The position numbers and the translations under genes were made by a program. Shown in pieces: positions 1 through 10,950 of a DNA stretch of 64,000 bases. Source of the stretch: Drosophila pseudoobscura (taxonomy: Eukaryota; Arthropoda; Insecta; Diptera; Drosophilidae); the NCBI RefSeq assembly GCF_009870125.1, contig NC_046680.1:9672001-9736000 (forward strand), read 5' to 3'. Within the stretch, counting starts at the first letter, position 1; the number at the start of each line of letters is the position of its first letter. The notes under the pieces are model-generated. The model had not been told where the DNA came from and ran no database searches. It saw nothing but the letters and a program-made list of their open reading frames with translations.

Positions 1-1784
1 TACCATTTATAGGCAATTAGGCTTCGATTTGAGTTGCTGCTGTTGCTGCTGCGGGTCCTGCGAGCGCCATTAATGTAGTGTGCAACAAATCATGGCTGCA
101 ATTAGTGCGTGTTTATGACTGCTAGCTAGCTGGAGAGGGCGCCATTTCAACGCTCAATGTTCTTTGTACTTTAGCCACTCCTCTGGCCCCGATCAGCCTC
201 CTGTCACGCTGCAGCACAATTTGCATGCAACATCAGCCACATCGGGCCGCAACGCAGCCGATGATGGCCAGTGCGTCCCGTTTTGGCCTAGACCAGGGCC
301 AGCGCCAGTGCCAGTGCCAGTGCCAGCGCCAGTGCCTGTCCATCCACTTGGTCCACTCGAGTCCATTCGAGTGGCGTCAATAATAGCCTGTCGTTGGCCA
401 TAAACGCCCGCTGGCCATATTGTTTTAGCCGATAGTTCAGCTTGCTCCTCCTCGCTGCCCCTCCTGCTGATGCACTAATTGCACTATATCGATGTGGATG
501 TGTATGTGCATAATGGCATAGATCATGCTAATATAATTACATGCTGGACAGCAGCAACATGGCCAGCTCCAATGCCTGGTCCCATCAAATATGATATGAG
601 GAAGAGATCGCTGGTACACCAGAGCCAGACAGACAGAGATAGAGAGAGATGGAGAAAGATAGGTTGGGGGCATGGATGGTAATTGATCGAAATTAAGCTT
701 TTAAGCAAAAGCTCTTTAGATTTACGACTGCTGACAGCAAAAAGTGTACCTAAATTGTACAAAATGGTACACTCTCTGCTTTGCGATGTATTATCTTTTA
801 TAATAAGATGCCGATATGGCATACTAAACCTGGAATTGTACAGAATTTTATGGGACAATCATCTAGCAATCATAGCATAAACTTGAGTACTTACTTACCA
901 TTAATTTTTAGAAGAATCTTCAATAATAAGATTCTGATTTATAATACTTGAAAAAAGAAGCGTCTTTCTTGGGCAACACACGGGATTATATGGAATTCTT
1001 GACATCTTTTACCATCTCCAATCAATTCAATCGATCACTTTCCCAGCCAGCCTCCAAAATTTGTAATAATTTCTATATCAAAAGCGTCATGAGAACCGCA
1101 CCGATCAGCCGATGAAGCCCCACAGCTCCAGCCTTGATTAGCCAGGCCACAGAGTGGGCTCTGTGCCGTTCCGTTCCGTTCCGTGCTGCACAAATGGGGT
1201 TCCGGGGCTCTCTGCGGCAGTGCAGTGATATATCAAATGGCTTGACCACAAAGGAGCATTGCAGCTGAAGCTTTATCGCTTCCAGCAAAAGAAATGCAAT
1301 TTTTGGCAGCAGCAGCAAAAACATAAACACAGAAAAAAATGCTGGAAAAAAAATGGAGAAACGCGGAGGGGGGAATATTCGCCTATGACGAGGATGACGA
1401 TGGCCGTGCTGCTTAAAATTCCGAAGCAAATTGCGGGCCACAAACCACAATGTTGTTGATGTTGCTGCATGTAGCAGCAGACAGCGCAGACAGCGGACAG
1501 CGGACAGCGGACAGGGGGCAACATCAGCTCAATTCAGCGTCATCACAAACATCAATTGACCCTTTGGTGCTTCAGGATCAAGCGTAATAATCGCCAGCAT
1601 AAAAACGCTTTGCACTTTTGCGCCCCAAACGAACCAAAACGAAGGGGAAGGGGAAGGGGAAGGTAAGAGGGTTACCAGTTCCCAGATTCCAGATTCCAGT
1701 ATAGCACATGTGCCGCCTTTTATATATAATCATACGATATGGTACATTTTAGCTTGGATAACAAAAATTGAGAATATTTGAGTC
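1..1784. other. non-coding flank, nothing recognised
   Basis: No open frame here has a recognisable domain, splice structure or codon pattern. The stretch holds short imperfect repeats, such as a CCAGTG/CCAGCG run near 300-345 and GGACAGC repeats near 1490-1520. It could be intron or intergenic DNA of a neighbouring gene lying outside the window. Confidence 0.5.
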
Positions 1785-2021
1785 CTAACTCTCGTCTCGA
1801 ATGGTGACATCTATGACAGTATTGTTGCGCAACGACAAGCTGTTGGCCGTAGCGTTATCCCCAGCCAATTCCCCTCCAGCGCGAAAAACTAGGCGGTCCA
1901 GGCACAGCCCATGGATGTCGGCATATGCTTGCTTTAACTTTCGCAGCGGCTTTGATTTGAAGTAGTGAAAATCGGTTGGGGATTTGCCAGGACAGTGCAT
2001 TATAATATGAATTCGACTCAT
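1785..2021 (-). CDS. SUMO-like single-domain protein without C-terminal Gly-Gly
   Basis: This single open frame of 78 residues aligns end to end, without gaps, to the beta-grasp fold of SUMO (fly smt3) as I remember it. The anchors are PLRKLKQAY at about residues 24-32 (SUMO has PLRKLMNAY), then GL, LVFRAGG (SUMO VRFRFDG), a conserved N-x-T, SL, and the closing strand VIDV (SUMO TIEV). Roughly 22 of 67 aligned positions look identical by eye. The protein ends about five residues after the last strand in RDES, so the diglycine needed for processing and conjugation is absent. It could therefore bind SUMO-interacting motifs or SUMO enzymes but not be conjugated. An in-frame TAA lies 24 bases before the ATG, and A is at -3. 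A TATAAAGG lies about 200 bases upstream, and a TTACAG about 14 bases upstream could be a leader acceptor. Alternatives are a decaying SUMO copy, or one exon of a Rad60/NIP45-type protein, whose SUMO-like domains also lack Gly-Gly. Confidence 0.6.
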   Translation of the reverse strand: MSRIHIIMHCPGKSPTDFHYFKSKPLRKLKQAYADIHGLCLDRLVFRAGGELAGDNATANSLSLRNNTVIDVTIRDES

Positions 2022-2217
2022 TGTATATTGGTAGCTGTAAGATTATATAAGTTATCCTTGAGACTGAGCGATATGTGGCGTCTGGCATACTACGAGTCGA
2101 ACATAGTACTTGAAACTCGATAAGGGATAGGGCATTGATGCGTTCAATATACAATACCTGGGGACAGGACATTGATGGGATTCCTTTCAGTCTCTCACAC
2201 TCTCTTGTCTTCGCATA

Positions 2218-2225
2218 CCTTTATA
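2218..2225 (-). promoter_or_regulatory. possible TATA box for the SUMO-like ORF
   Basis: The minus strand reads TATAAAGG about 200 bases before the ATG of the SUMO-like ORF. A start site 25-30 bases downstream would give a leader of about 170 bases. That leader would contain an out-of-frame ATG at 2172, which weakens the assignment unless part of it is spliced out. The box is AT-rich enough to occur by chance. Confidence 0.25.
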
Positions 2226-4091
2226 CCCATCTTGGGGGTATGATAATTAGACAACTCTGTTTGGCCACCTGGTAAGACAAGACTGGAGCTACTTACAGGG
2301 GATGGTCTTAATAGGCCTGCTCTTTTCAGCTAATCTTATAATCGTTATGACACAAATATTTAAATGAATAAAAACATATGTTTTTATTGTCCACAGATCC
2401 CCAGAAGCCGCACAAAAATCACATCTAGAAGTCCTGCCCTAAATGCAGGGTATTTATAGTCTCGACCCTTTGCAGATCTCTTTCGTTTCGAGTCATTTTT
2501 TGTTGTTATTTCTGGGTTTTTATAGCACCCGCCTATGGGGTCAATTCTGCACGCTGTCATGTGTGCCATACCCCATACCCCATACCCCATACCCATAGCC
2601 ATATCCAATGGACCCATAGTTGGGGCTCCGCGAAACGAGTGCAACACGAACTATTTAATGGACTTGGCATGCACTCTCTGCTCTGCCACGGCCTAGGCCA
2701 TGGCCGCAGCCAGATTCCAGGTCCCTGGTCCAGAGGTTCAGGCCCAGCTTCAGTTCCAGCCGCATCAGTTTCATTGCCATGTGAGAAGAAGACATCTGTG
2801 GGCCCGGGCTGACGTACAAGCGGACAGACATATCCGCGGGTTGGGACCGAGTGTGTCTGTCTGCCTGTGTGATGGTACGTTAATCAGCTTTTGCTGGCAG
2901 CCTTTTCATCAAAGAGCGAGCGGCACCCACACGCTGCCAGGCCTGGAGCTCGAACCTCTGGAGATGGGGAGTTGGGGAGTTGGGTAGACGGTGCAGAAAG
3001 CAGAACAGATTAAGCATACGACGTGTTTGGCAGTTATCATCGACCCGAAATGCCAGCCGCAAAGAGATGGCAATGATTCCTAACGGAACGTCATGCGTCG
3101 TCGACTGTTGCAAGTACTATAAGAGCCCGAAACATGGACGCCTAGACCATTGGGCCTGCAACCTGGAACTTGGGTAGAGGTCTCCCAGTAATTTATGATT
3201 CGCAGCGCACGGCGTGCAAATGATCTATTGCCCATTGCAGTTATCCCAAGAGGCTTGGGCTGGCCTTTGGATCGGATCGGCACTTGTTGCATCAGCAATA
3301 TAACAGTTAAAAGTGATTTCTTTCGCCTTGGATGTGGCATCTCTCCACTGCCTGGCGCAGCCGCCTCGCCTCCATGCCCGCAGGGCCCTCCTGACAGTTA
3401 CAAAGTGCGCCCACAAGTTCGCGGTCAGGTTAAATGACCCAAAACCCCAGAACCCCGAAGAAGAACAACACAATGCATGCGATTCGATGCGATGCGTTGC
3501 GTTGCGTTGTCGACGCCATCCATTTTGAGACTCTAAAAATGATTAATGGAGTTTTCGTGTTACAATCGATGGCATAGCAAACGCGCCTCACCATCAGAGT
3601 CATAAATAAACCAAACAAAATGCATCGACATGGGCATCGGCAGATCAACATCAGCCAGGGAATGGGACTCTGCTCCAGACCACGACCACGGGTGCTGGCG
3701 AATACAGATTCCATTGAGCAGCGTATTTATCATTGGTAAACTTTATTCTTTACATTTACATACATACAACACCTTTAAAATAACTTTGTCCAATTAAGTT
3801 CTTGCACGCCTCTCGTGGGCGTGACACGTGTGGGTTTTAATTGTTGAAAAGAGAAATATGATATTGTATATTTGCAATAGAAATCTATATAAATTTTAAT
3901 CTAAAGTGGCTACTATAAGTTATGCTGATTTCTGTCACGGATGGGCAGAGCAGAGTCAGAGATATCTACGCCATTCGAGTTGGGACTCGGGCAACTAACG
4001 GATGAGACTGCTGCAACTGCCGTTTCCCTGGCTACTGCTGGGGCTTTCTGGATTCCTGAGCCGTCACTGCTGTCTCCTCCAGCATGGAGTA
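2226..4091. other. non-coding stretch with a short tandem repeat
   Basis: I see no gene between the SUMO-like ORF and the end of the first zeste-type gene. Positions 2566-2596 hold four head-to-tail copies of the 7-mer CCATACC plus a partial copy, which look like an ordinary minisatellite. The last few hundred bases should contain the 3' untranslated region of the minus-strand gene that ends at 4092. Confidence 0.5.
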
Positions 4092-5268
4092 CTATAAGGA
4101 CGGCGGATTGTATTGGAAACCAGGATTGTTGAACTTGAAGCGCGCGATCTCGAACTGCAGCGTCTCGTAGTTGATGTCGGCCAGACGCTTCAGCTGGTGT
4201 GCTATCTGCTGGCCATCCTGGCTACTAAGGGCGGCGCTCAATGTTGTGGTATCTCTCTCGACCTTGGTACTGAGCAGAGGCGGCACGTCCTGTATGTTTG
4301 AGATGCACCTCGGTGCATTCTTGACTGAAAACGGAACGAACACAAGTCGGGGAATCTCTTCAGTCAAAGAAACAACGAATATATTTACCATGGTAGATGA
4401 TCTGATCAGGCCGGGTCTGGGTGCGTAATCGCTTCACGGGTAGTTCGCCATTGATGAGCTTGGTTTCCACGACGGGGCCGGAATTAATGACTGCATGGAC
4501 GCTAGAATTGCTAGAAGCGGGCGTACGACGGGCGGTCACAAACTCAACGGGATGCGGATCTTCCACGTGCTCAAAGGACGTGTTGTCAACCACGATTGTG
4601 CGGTAAGTACCACCCCCCGTATTTACAGCAGTTGTGGCAGCACTCGAACTCTCCATGGCGCCGCTATTGTCGGCCAGATTATCATCGATAATATCTTCCT
4701 GTTCGACGTGTTCTTCGAGCATATCATCTACGTCATCTACTTCATCGTTGATTGCCTCCTCGACGGCAGCTTGGAGCTCCTTTTGAAACGCGGCCGATGT
4801 CCGCTGTCCAATTTCCTCAATCTCATCATCGCCATCGTCCTTCTCAGACTTAAGATTCAGCAGCGTCTCGCCCGTTGTGCTGGGCACCTTGCCAAACAGA
4901 TCGAGGGCTCTGTTCTCGAGCGTCGTCATCGAAATGTCCTTCTCGGTGGCCATCAGGCTGCGTCTGTACTTGCACCTTGTGGTGTTCTTCCAATCGTTCA
5001 GCCGCTGCAAAAGGCGGGAAGAGTGTTATAGGGGATACTCTAATCTACAAAATAAAACTTCGATTACCTTCCGCCACTCCTCGGCCGTCAGTGTGGGACC
5101 CGAACTGCATTTGTTTAGCCTGTCGGAAAGCTCCTTCCATTTTTTTGTCAAATAGTTAAGATCATAATCGCGCGGCACCCGTCCAGTGGCGAAAATGGAG
5201 TCGGCCTCCATCATGTCTATGTACATCTGGTACTGTTCAGAGGATGTGCGCTTCTTTCTGCGGTCCAT
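4092..5268 (-). CDS. zeste-type Myb/SANT-like DNA-binding protein, copy 1
   Basis: Three exons (5268-5068, 5004-4389, 4324-4092; introns of 63 and 64 bp, phases 0 and 1) give 349 residues. Residues about 1-85 form a Myb/SANT-like DNA-binding domain of the zeste family: an N-terminal RRKKRTSSEQYQMYI helix, then KKWKELSDRLN, then EEWRK/RLNDWKNTTRCKYRR, the last element split by intron 1. A long acidic linker follows, including a hydrophobic-acidic patch IVVD at 204-207 that could be a SUMO-interacting motif. The C-terminus (INGELPVKRLR, then a predicted helix ending FKFNNPGFQYNPPSL) is shared with the neighbouring paralogue and probably mediates self-association. The ATG at 5268 is preferred over the in-frame ATG at 5280: it sits in a CAAA-ATG context and aligns with the paralogue's start. 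The likely role is a sequence-specific nuclear transcription or chromatin factor, but I cannot name the orthologue. Confidence 0.82.
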
Positions 5269-5280
5269 TTTGCCCAACAT

Positions 5281-5623
5281 TCACCGTTAATACGCGCCTT
5301 GGATATTGTTTTTCTTACGCAAATCGTAATTTTAAAAGCCGACGCCACAAAAATGCGAAGAGTGTCCACAAACAATTTTAACGCGCTTGGGGTTTTTCAG
5401 TGCAATTTCGACTGCGAAGCATAGGGTTGCACTCACAGCGACATCTGGCGGAAACTCATTGAGCCGATGTATTGATTCAAACGATAGTTCTTTTTTTTTG
5501 TTTTTAGTTTATTTAATAAAGATATATCTTTTTAAACTTAACTTAACAGGACCTATATGATTCTATAATATGTTACAAACAATACCGATATGCAATTCCT
5601 TGTAATTCGCTTGTTCCATGGCG
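5281..5623. promoter_or_regulatory. spacer between the twin zeste-type genes; promoter of copy 1
   Basis: These 343 bases hold the 5' leader and promoter of copy 1 and the 3' untranslated end of copy 2. A GACGCCACA at 5341-5349, followed by GCGAAG, recurs upstream of copy 2 at 6545-6553 about the same distance from its ATG, so the duplication probably included the promoter. I see no TATA box near the expected start. Confidence 0.45.
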
Positions 5624-6483
5624 CTATAGCTCCGGCGGACTGTACTCAAATCCGGGATTACTGTACTTGAAACACGCAACCTGAAACTGAAGGCTGGCGT
5701 TGTGGATGTCCGCGATTCGTTCCAGCTGATTCTTAATCTCCTGGGCGCTTGTGTCTTGCTGCAGTGAACTCTTGACTAAACCCAGGAAGAAATGGGGGAA
5801 TTATTACCTTTAAAGTGTGTAAAGTTTAAGGGGCATATGTATGAAACTCACCCTCATAAAGCTGTTCGGGGACCTGCACGCGAACCCGCTTTACGGGAAG
5901 TTGTCCATTGATGATCTTGGTGGCTGGACGTTCGGTGTACTCCTCTGGAAACTGCGCTGTCACCTGCTTAGCTTTGCGCGGGCTAATGCGGATAGATTTT
6001 GGCGGCGGCGGATCTTCGCGGTAGTCCGCATAGTTATCCACTGGTTCCTCCTGATCGATGTGCTCCTCTAAATATTCGGCGCTATCGTCGAAGACCAATG
6101 CACCGACGTCCGAAACCTCTCCAAAGATGCTCAGCGCTCTGGTCTCCAGTGGCGAGAGGGATAACTTAGTTCCCGGGGACAACATGATGCGTCTATATTT
6201 ACACCGTGTCGTGTTCTTCCAATCGTTCAGGCGCTGCAAAAGGCGGGAAGAGTGTTAGTCGTGCCTTTGATACACAAAGTAAAACTCTGATTACCTTTCG
6301 CCATTCCTCGGGTTCGAGACAAGGCCCGGTTTTGGATTTGTTTAGCTGATCGCTCAATTCTTTCCATTTCATGATGTCGTCGTAGCGCGTCGCTCTGCCG
6401 TTTGTCAAAACAGGATTGGACTCCATCATGTTCAGGTAAATCTGGTACTGCTCGTAGGAGGTGCGCTTATTTCGTCTGGCCAT
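5624..6483 (-). CDS. zeste-type Myb/SANT-like DNA-binding protein, copy 2
   Basis: Three exons (6483-6295, 6233-5852, 5775-5624; introns of 61 and 76 bp) give 240 residues. Both introns match copy 1 in position and phase. The DNA-binding domain (about residues 1-80: MARRNKRTSYEQYQIYL, WKELSDQLN, EEWRK/RLNDWKNTTRCKYRR) and the C-terminal block (INGQLPVKRVR; helix ending FKYSNPGFEYSPPEL) match copy 1. The acidic middle is about 100 residues shorter. The last exon is found only by splicing: donor GTGAGT at 5851, acceptor TTTAG before 5775. The two genes lie head to tail, 341 bases apart measured from the preferred start of copy 1 (its longer in-frame ATG would shorten this slightly). Copy 2 faces Topors across a divergent promoter. 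The product is probably a nuclear DNA-binding protein that can form homo- or heterodimers with copy 1; this is inferred from the shared C-terminus. Confidence 0.82.
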
Positions 6484-6569
6484 TGAGCTGTGTACTTTTA
6501 TATTTTTGTTTTTATATTTTAATTCCAAAATATAAACAAAAATTGACGCCACAGCATACGACGCGAAGA

Positions 6570-6586
6570 TATCGATACTATCGATA
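6570..6586. promoter_or_regulatory. paired TATCGATA sites (DRE / BEAF-32 type)
   Basis: Two exact TATCGATA octamers occupy 6570-6577 and 6579-6586, one base apart, 87-103 bases upstream of the copy-2 ATG. TATCGATA is the DNA replication-related element bound by DREF, and it contains the CGATA core bound by the insulator protein BEAF-32, which favours clustered cores. Such pairs are typical of housekeeping promoters between divergent fly genes. Copy 2 and Topors diverge here. Confidence 0.65.
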
Positions 6587-7444
6587 CTTGTCTCGCATCT
6601 TTCATGTCGAAAAGATTGATGTTTTTCTATCTTTAAGATAAATACGAAAAATCAAATTTTAGCATAATTTAAAATTTATGAAATCAAATCAATAATATTC
6701 TTTTAATTATGTATCTGAGGTAGATGCTAAAATAATTTAAGATAATGTATAGTAGTTTGAATAGTAGTTTTTGGTATATTTTTAGACCCAGCCCGATGTA
6801 GAAATCATATCTAAATGCCATTAAGAGGCATGTTACAGGTCTTATCGAATAAGTATCTTATTCAAGATCAGTATCGAGCTACAGATCCTTTTGATTTAAA
6901 AAAAAAAAAAACACTTTGATAAAAAATTAACGAAGTACTTTCTGAGAACTTTTCTGGCCGGTTTCGTCAGTAGGTGGCTCTGTTAATAATGACATAGCTG
7001 TGTAGTACGTCATGTAGCAAACTAGTTTCATTTTGTGGAAACTCGGACAAACAAATTTGCTTGTCTTGATGTTAAATATTGAAAATATTAAAGTTTAAGT
7101 GCATTTTAAGAACAAATTTCAGTGAAAAGGCCACCATCAAACTTCTGGCTGCCTAAAGCAATAGTCAGGAGATTGTGGAATACGGCCATTGGCCTGGAAA
7201 AGCGACGAAAAAAAAGACGCATGTGAATTTTTACCATGTATTGTGAGCGATAAAACCAGATGATAGTCTGTGTGCAAGCGAGATAGCAAGTGTCGACGGA
7301 CTGCCAGAGTAGACACAAAACTTAGTGCTGGGCCCGAGCCCATTTCCGAACAAAATTATTAACTGGTGCGAGCTCTCACCTTCCGCCCTTCATCCGGAAC
7401 GAGTCAGCAGCTCAAAAGATAACAATTTTGATTGAACGCGCAAT
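6587..7444. other. intergenic region and Topors 5' leader
   Basis: This AT-rich stretch lies between the DRE pair and the Topors start codon. It includes a 14-base A tract at about 6899-6912. I see no TATA box, and no ORF of note. The Topors start site should lie in its last few hundred bases, but I cannot place it. Confidence 0.4.
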
Positions 7445-10400
7445 ATGGCGGAGGTGGTAGAGGAGCTGCCCGCAGCAGCCGCCGCCTCATATGCGGACGA
7501 TGTCGGTGCTTCTGTTATTGTTGAGCCTGTAACAGGATTGCCCCTCACTGTCAATGGCACGGGCAGAACCCTTCCACCGGCAGCTATGAAATTCGCCGAT
7601 CTCACAGAGAGTGGCAGCGAAAGTGGCGACGGCGACGGTGAAGGCGAAGGCGATGGCAGTGCCAACGCCAACAGCAACGGCAACGGGGAGCCGGGCACCA
7701 GTGCATCGGGCAGTGGCCGGACCTCGCCACCGCCCAACTGTGCCATCTGCCTGTCGCGCTGCAAGCGAAAATGCTTCACCGACTCGTGCATGCATCAGTT
7801 TTGCTTCAAGTGCCTCTGCGAATGGAGCAAGGTGAGTTGTGCCGGTAATGGTAGGAGAGGCGAGCGGACGAAATTTGATAAACATTTGATAACAGGTGAA
7901 AGCCGAGTGTCCGCTGTGCAAGCAGCCCTTCAAGACGATCATCCACAACGTCCGTACACTGGATGACTTCGACAGCTATCCGGTTCAGAACTCATCACCG
8001 CCCATACCAGATCACCATCCAGCGCTGCGCTTTCAAATTGTACGACGTCCCAGGTTCATGCCGCTGGTGCAGAACCAGTCGTCGATGACGAACGACCTGG
8101 ACGGCGCGGCGGCTGGTGATGGTTCACAGGATGGCCTGCCCACTGCTGAATCGTCGGGTGGCCGCCACTCGTACAATCGCTTCGAACCGTACCGCATGGA
8201 GTTGATGAATTTCTATCGTCACGACCAGGATCCCGCCATCTCGGGCAGTTCCCTGAGCCAGCTCTGGCGGCGCTACGTCTATGATCGCAAGCTATATGCT
8301 CTGCCAGTCAGTGATAGCCTCACCGGCCACTTCCGCGAGTGGAGTCCTCGTTTCTACAGGTGAGAACCACTGTCTGTTCAGCCTCGAGACAGTGCGGCTA
8401 AACTTAGTTTATCCTTGTAGAAACAATCCTGCCCAGATGCATCGCCTGATGCCGTGGATACACCGCGACATTGTGTGCCTGCTGAGAAATGCCGCGCACA
8501 GTGTCAGCACCGTGATGCAGTTGATGCACGACATTCTGCCCTTGACGAACATACTGGGACCCACATTCCGGCGCCGATTGTCACCGTTCTTGGGCGAGCG
8601 GACCAGTCACTTCATCCACGAGCTGTTCAACTTCGCTCGCTCCCCATTCGACATGATTGGGTACGATCATGTGGTCCAGTACTCGGCCCGTGTTGCGGAG
8701 GAGGTGGAAGTGGATCTGCTAGACATGGTCGAAACGCAGTCGTCCAACGAGAGTGACTTACATTTGGAGGTTGGCGATGGGGAGACTGCGAACGCCGAGT
8801 CCTCCAACGACTGGAACGCACCCAACGATCGTCCGTCCACCAGTGTGATAGTGACCAATCCCGGTGCCACACATTCCTTCAGCGTGACAATGGACAGCGA
8901 TGGCAGCGAGCTACCAGGGATCTCAGTACGGCGTGCCACCACCTCAAACGTCGGCTCCCAGACGGTGGCCATCAACTTGAGCATGCGGCGTCCGGCCAGC
9001 GAGTCGGAAGTGATCGAGATCGATGACGGCGATGCCGCTGCCAATGCCGAGGTGGCCGCGATCAACGATGGCAGCAACACAAACAGGCGCCAAGCCGGCG
9101 CCAGCATCCCGATTAGTGCCCACATTGAGCTGGAAAGCAGCAGCAACTCCAGCGAGGATGATGAGTGTGTCTTTGTGCTGGAACTGAAGCCGCCGCATTT
9201 GCGGACCCCCGAGCAGGTGACCCTCGACTCGAACAGCGACTCGGACGTTGTATTTGTGAATGAAGAGAATGAGAGTGCGTCGGCCACCCAGCGTCCGTCA
9301 GCCACAGCAGCAGCCGTAAATGATGCGGAAGAGAACGAGGCTCAAACGGCCAATCATGGCCTATACATGGGTCCCAGTACAAGCGCTGCCGCCAGCAGAG
9401 GCAAAAACTGGAAGCAGTGCTACGACTACGCACGTCGTCAGGATCTTTTACGCATCGCTGGCTCCACACGACCCAAACGCACCAGCAATCCTCCTCGTCT
9501 CATTCCCCCAGTTAGCCAAAGCAGCAGTTCGAGCAGCAGCAGCAGCAGTTTCTGCAGTAGCACTGCCACACCAATGGGTGCCCACCAGTGGAGCACGAGC
9601 AGCGACGACAGCAGTGAAAGCAGTGGCAACAGCGAAATCGTTTTGGCGGAGGCCAAAAGAAGACTCCGCAAAGCCTTTACACGCAAGCGTCCGGCTCCAC
9701 AGAAGCTCAAGAGAACAACGCGAAAGCGCAGCAGGCGACAGGTGGAGCAGGCGCCGGAACAAAGTCCCCCAAAGGAGGAGGATGAGGAGGACGAGGAGGA
9801 AGAGAAGAAGCAGCCGGTGGCTGAGCCCGAGGCTGAGGCTGAAAGCAGTTCCGATGATAGTTCAAGCGATGATGAGTCGGGAGGCGACAGTAGCCAAGCG
9901 AGTGGTATGTTGACCAAATAGTAACATTCTTTAGCTCTCATATATATTTATACTGTTAAATCTTTTGCAGAACCCAAAAAAAAGAGTAGCAGTGACGACT
10001 CGGACGATGGCAGCCCGGAATTAAATCTTCAGCTAAGCGCCTTGCGGGCCGCTTTGCGTTCGGAGGCAGTGTTGGAGGATCGAAAGCCGCTCAAGCTGGA
10101 GCTGCATATGGCGCATGAGGAGGAGCGAGAGCAGGAACAGCACCCACAGGCGCCACAGGTGCCACAGGGGATTATGGATCAGCAGTCGGAGGAAACGCAG
10201 CCAGAGTGCAGTGCGCCGAAGCGTCGTCGCAGCTGTAGCAACAGTAATCTGTCCAGCCACAGTGCCAGCGTAGCGAGCAGCACCACAGCCAGCTCCAGCT
10301 CGGCTCTGAGCTCCTTCAACTGGCAGGCAACGAGCTATGCGAGTGACCCTCTGGTGCGGGGCAGTGGCACTACCGACGTGCACGACATAGCCCACTCACT

Positions 10401-10950
10401 GATTGAACTGTCCACGCTGACGCATGAAGGAAACGCCGGGGACGGGGCAGACGTGGACGTGGACGTGGACGGAGGCGTCAGTGGAGGCTTGTTCAATGAT
10501 CAGTCGAGTGGAGTCGAGGAGGCGATTAGCTTTATACGCCATGCTCTGCCTAACACTGCCAATAGCCTAGAGGACAATGTGCATCTGGGACTGTACTCGG
10601 ACGTGGACGCAGAAGTCAGCAACGAACAGAGTCAATATCGGATGGAGTCGGCCATCGATGTGGTTGGGGCGGAACCTTTGGTGGAAGCAGATGCGGATAC
10701 TGCCACAGCCACCGAAGACCAGGAGGAAGATGAAGACGATGATGATGATGAAAATGAAAATGAAGATGAGGATGAAGACGACGATGATGACGATGATGAT
10801 ACCAACCTACCTATCTATAAGCTAAATTTATTAAAATGTTATGAGAACGACGATGATGATCATGAGGGTAATGACAATGATAACGACAATGAGGAGGACG
10901 ACGACGATGACGACGACGACGATGATGATGATGATGATGATGATGATTAG
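7445..10950 (+). CDS. Topors: Topors, RING-type ubiquitin and SUMO E3 ligase
   Basis: Four exons (7445-7831, 7896-8359, 8421-9904, 9971-10950; introns of 64, 61 and 66 bp) encode 1104 residues, close to the fly protein I remember (about 1040). The C3HC4 RING uses C99, C102, C115, H117, C120, C123, C134 and C137 and is split by intron 1; CPLCKQPF is the family signature. The Topors core follows (HFREWSPRFYR-NNPAQMHRLMPWI; FIHELFNFARSPFD). After it come three acidic-flanked hydrophobic motifs resembling SUMO-interacting motifs (VIEI 481-484, VFVL 534-537, VVFV 560-563), Ser-rich tracts, a Lys/Arg-rich RS-like segment near 690-730, and an acidic tail ending in about 18 Asp directly before the stop. 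In Drosophila Topors ubiquitinates Hairy and acts at the nuclear lamina with gypsy insulator proteins. Human TOPORS also conjugates SUMO. Exon phases join cleanly throughout. Confidence 0.95.

Noticed and set aside
1855..2172. 105-codon minus-strand frame overlapping the SUMO-like ORF
   Set aside because: It shares DNA with the SUMO-like ORF in another frame and has no recognisable motif. It is most likely a shadow, although its ATG is upstream.
2566..2596. CCATACC tandem repeats as a CRISPR-like array
   Set aside because: The 7-base units are directly adjacent with no spacers; a plain minisatellite in a eukaryotic genome.
4495..5031. 178-codon plus-strand frame opposite zeste-type copy 1
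   Set aside because: It is antisense to the exons of copy 1, has no domain, and reads through the intron of copy 1.
8667..9305. 212-codon minus-strand frame opposite Topors
   Set aside because: An antisense shadow of the biased codon composition of Topors exon 3; Ser-rich and without motif.
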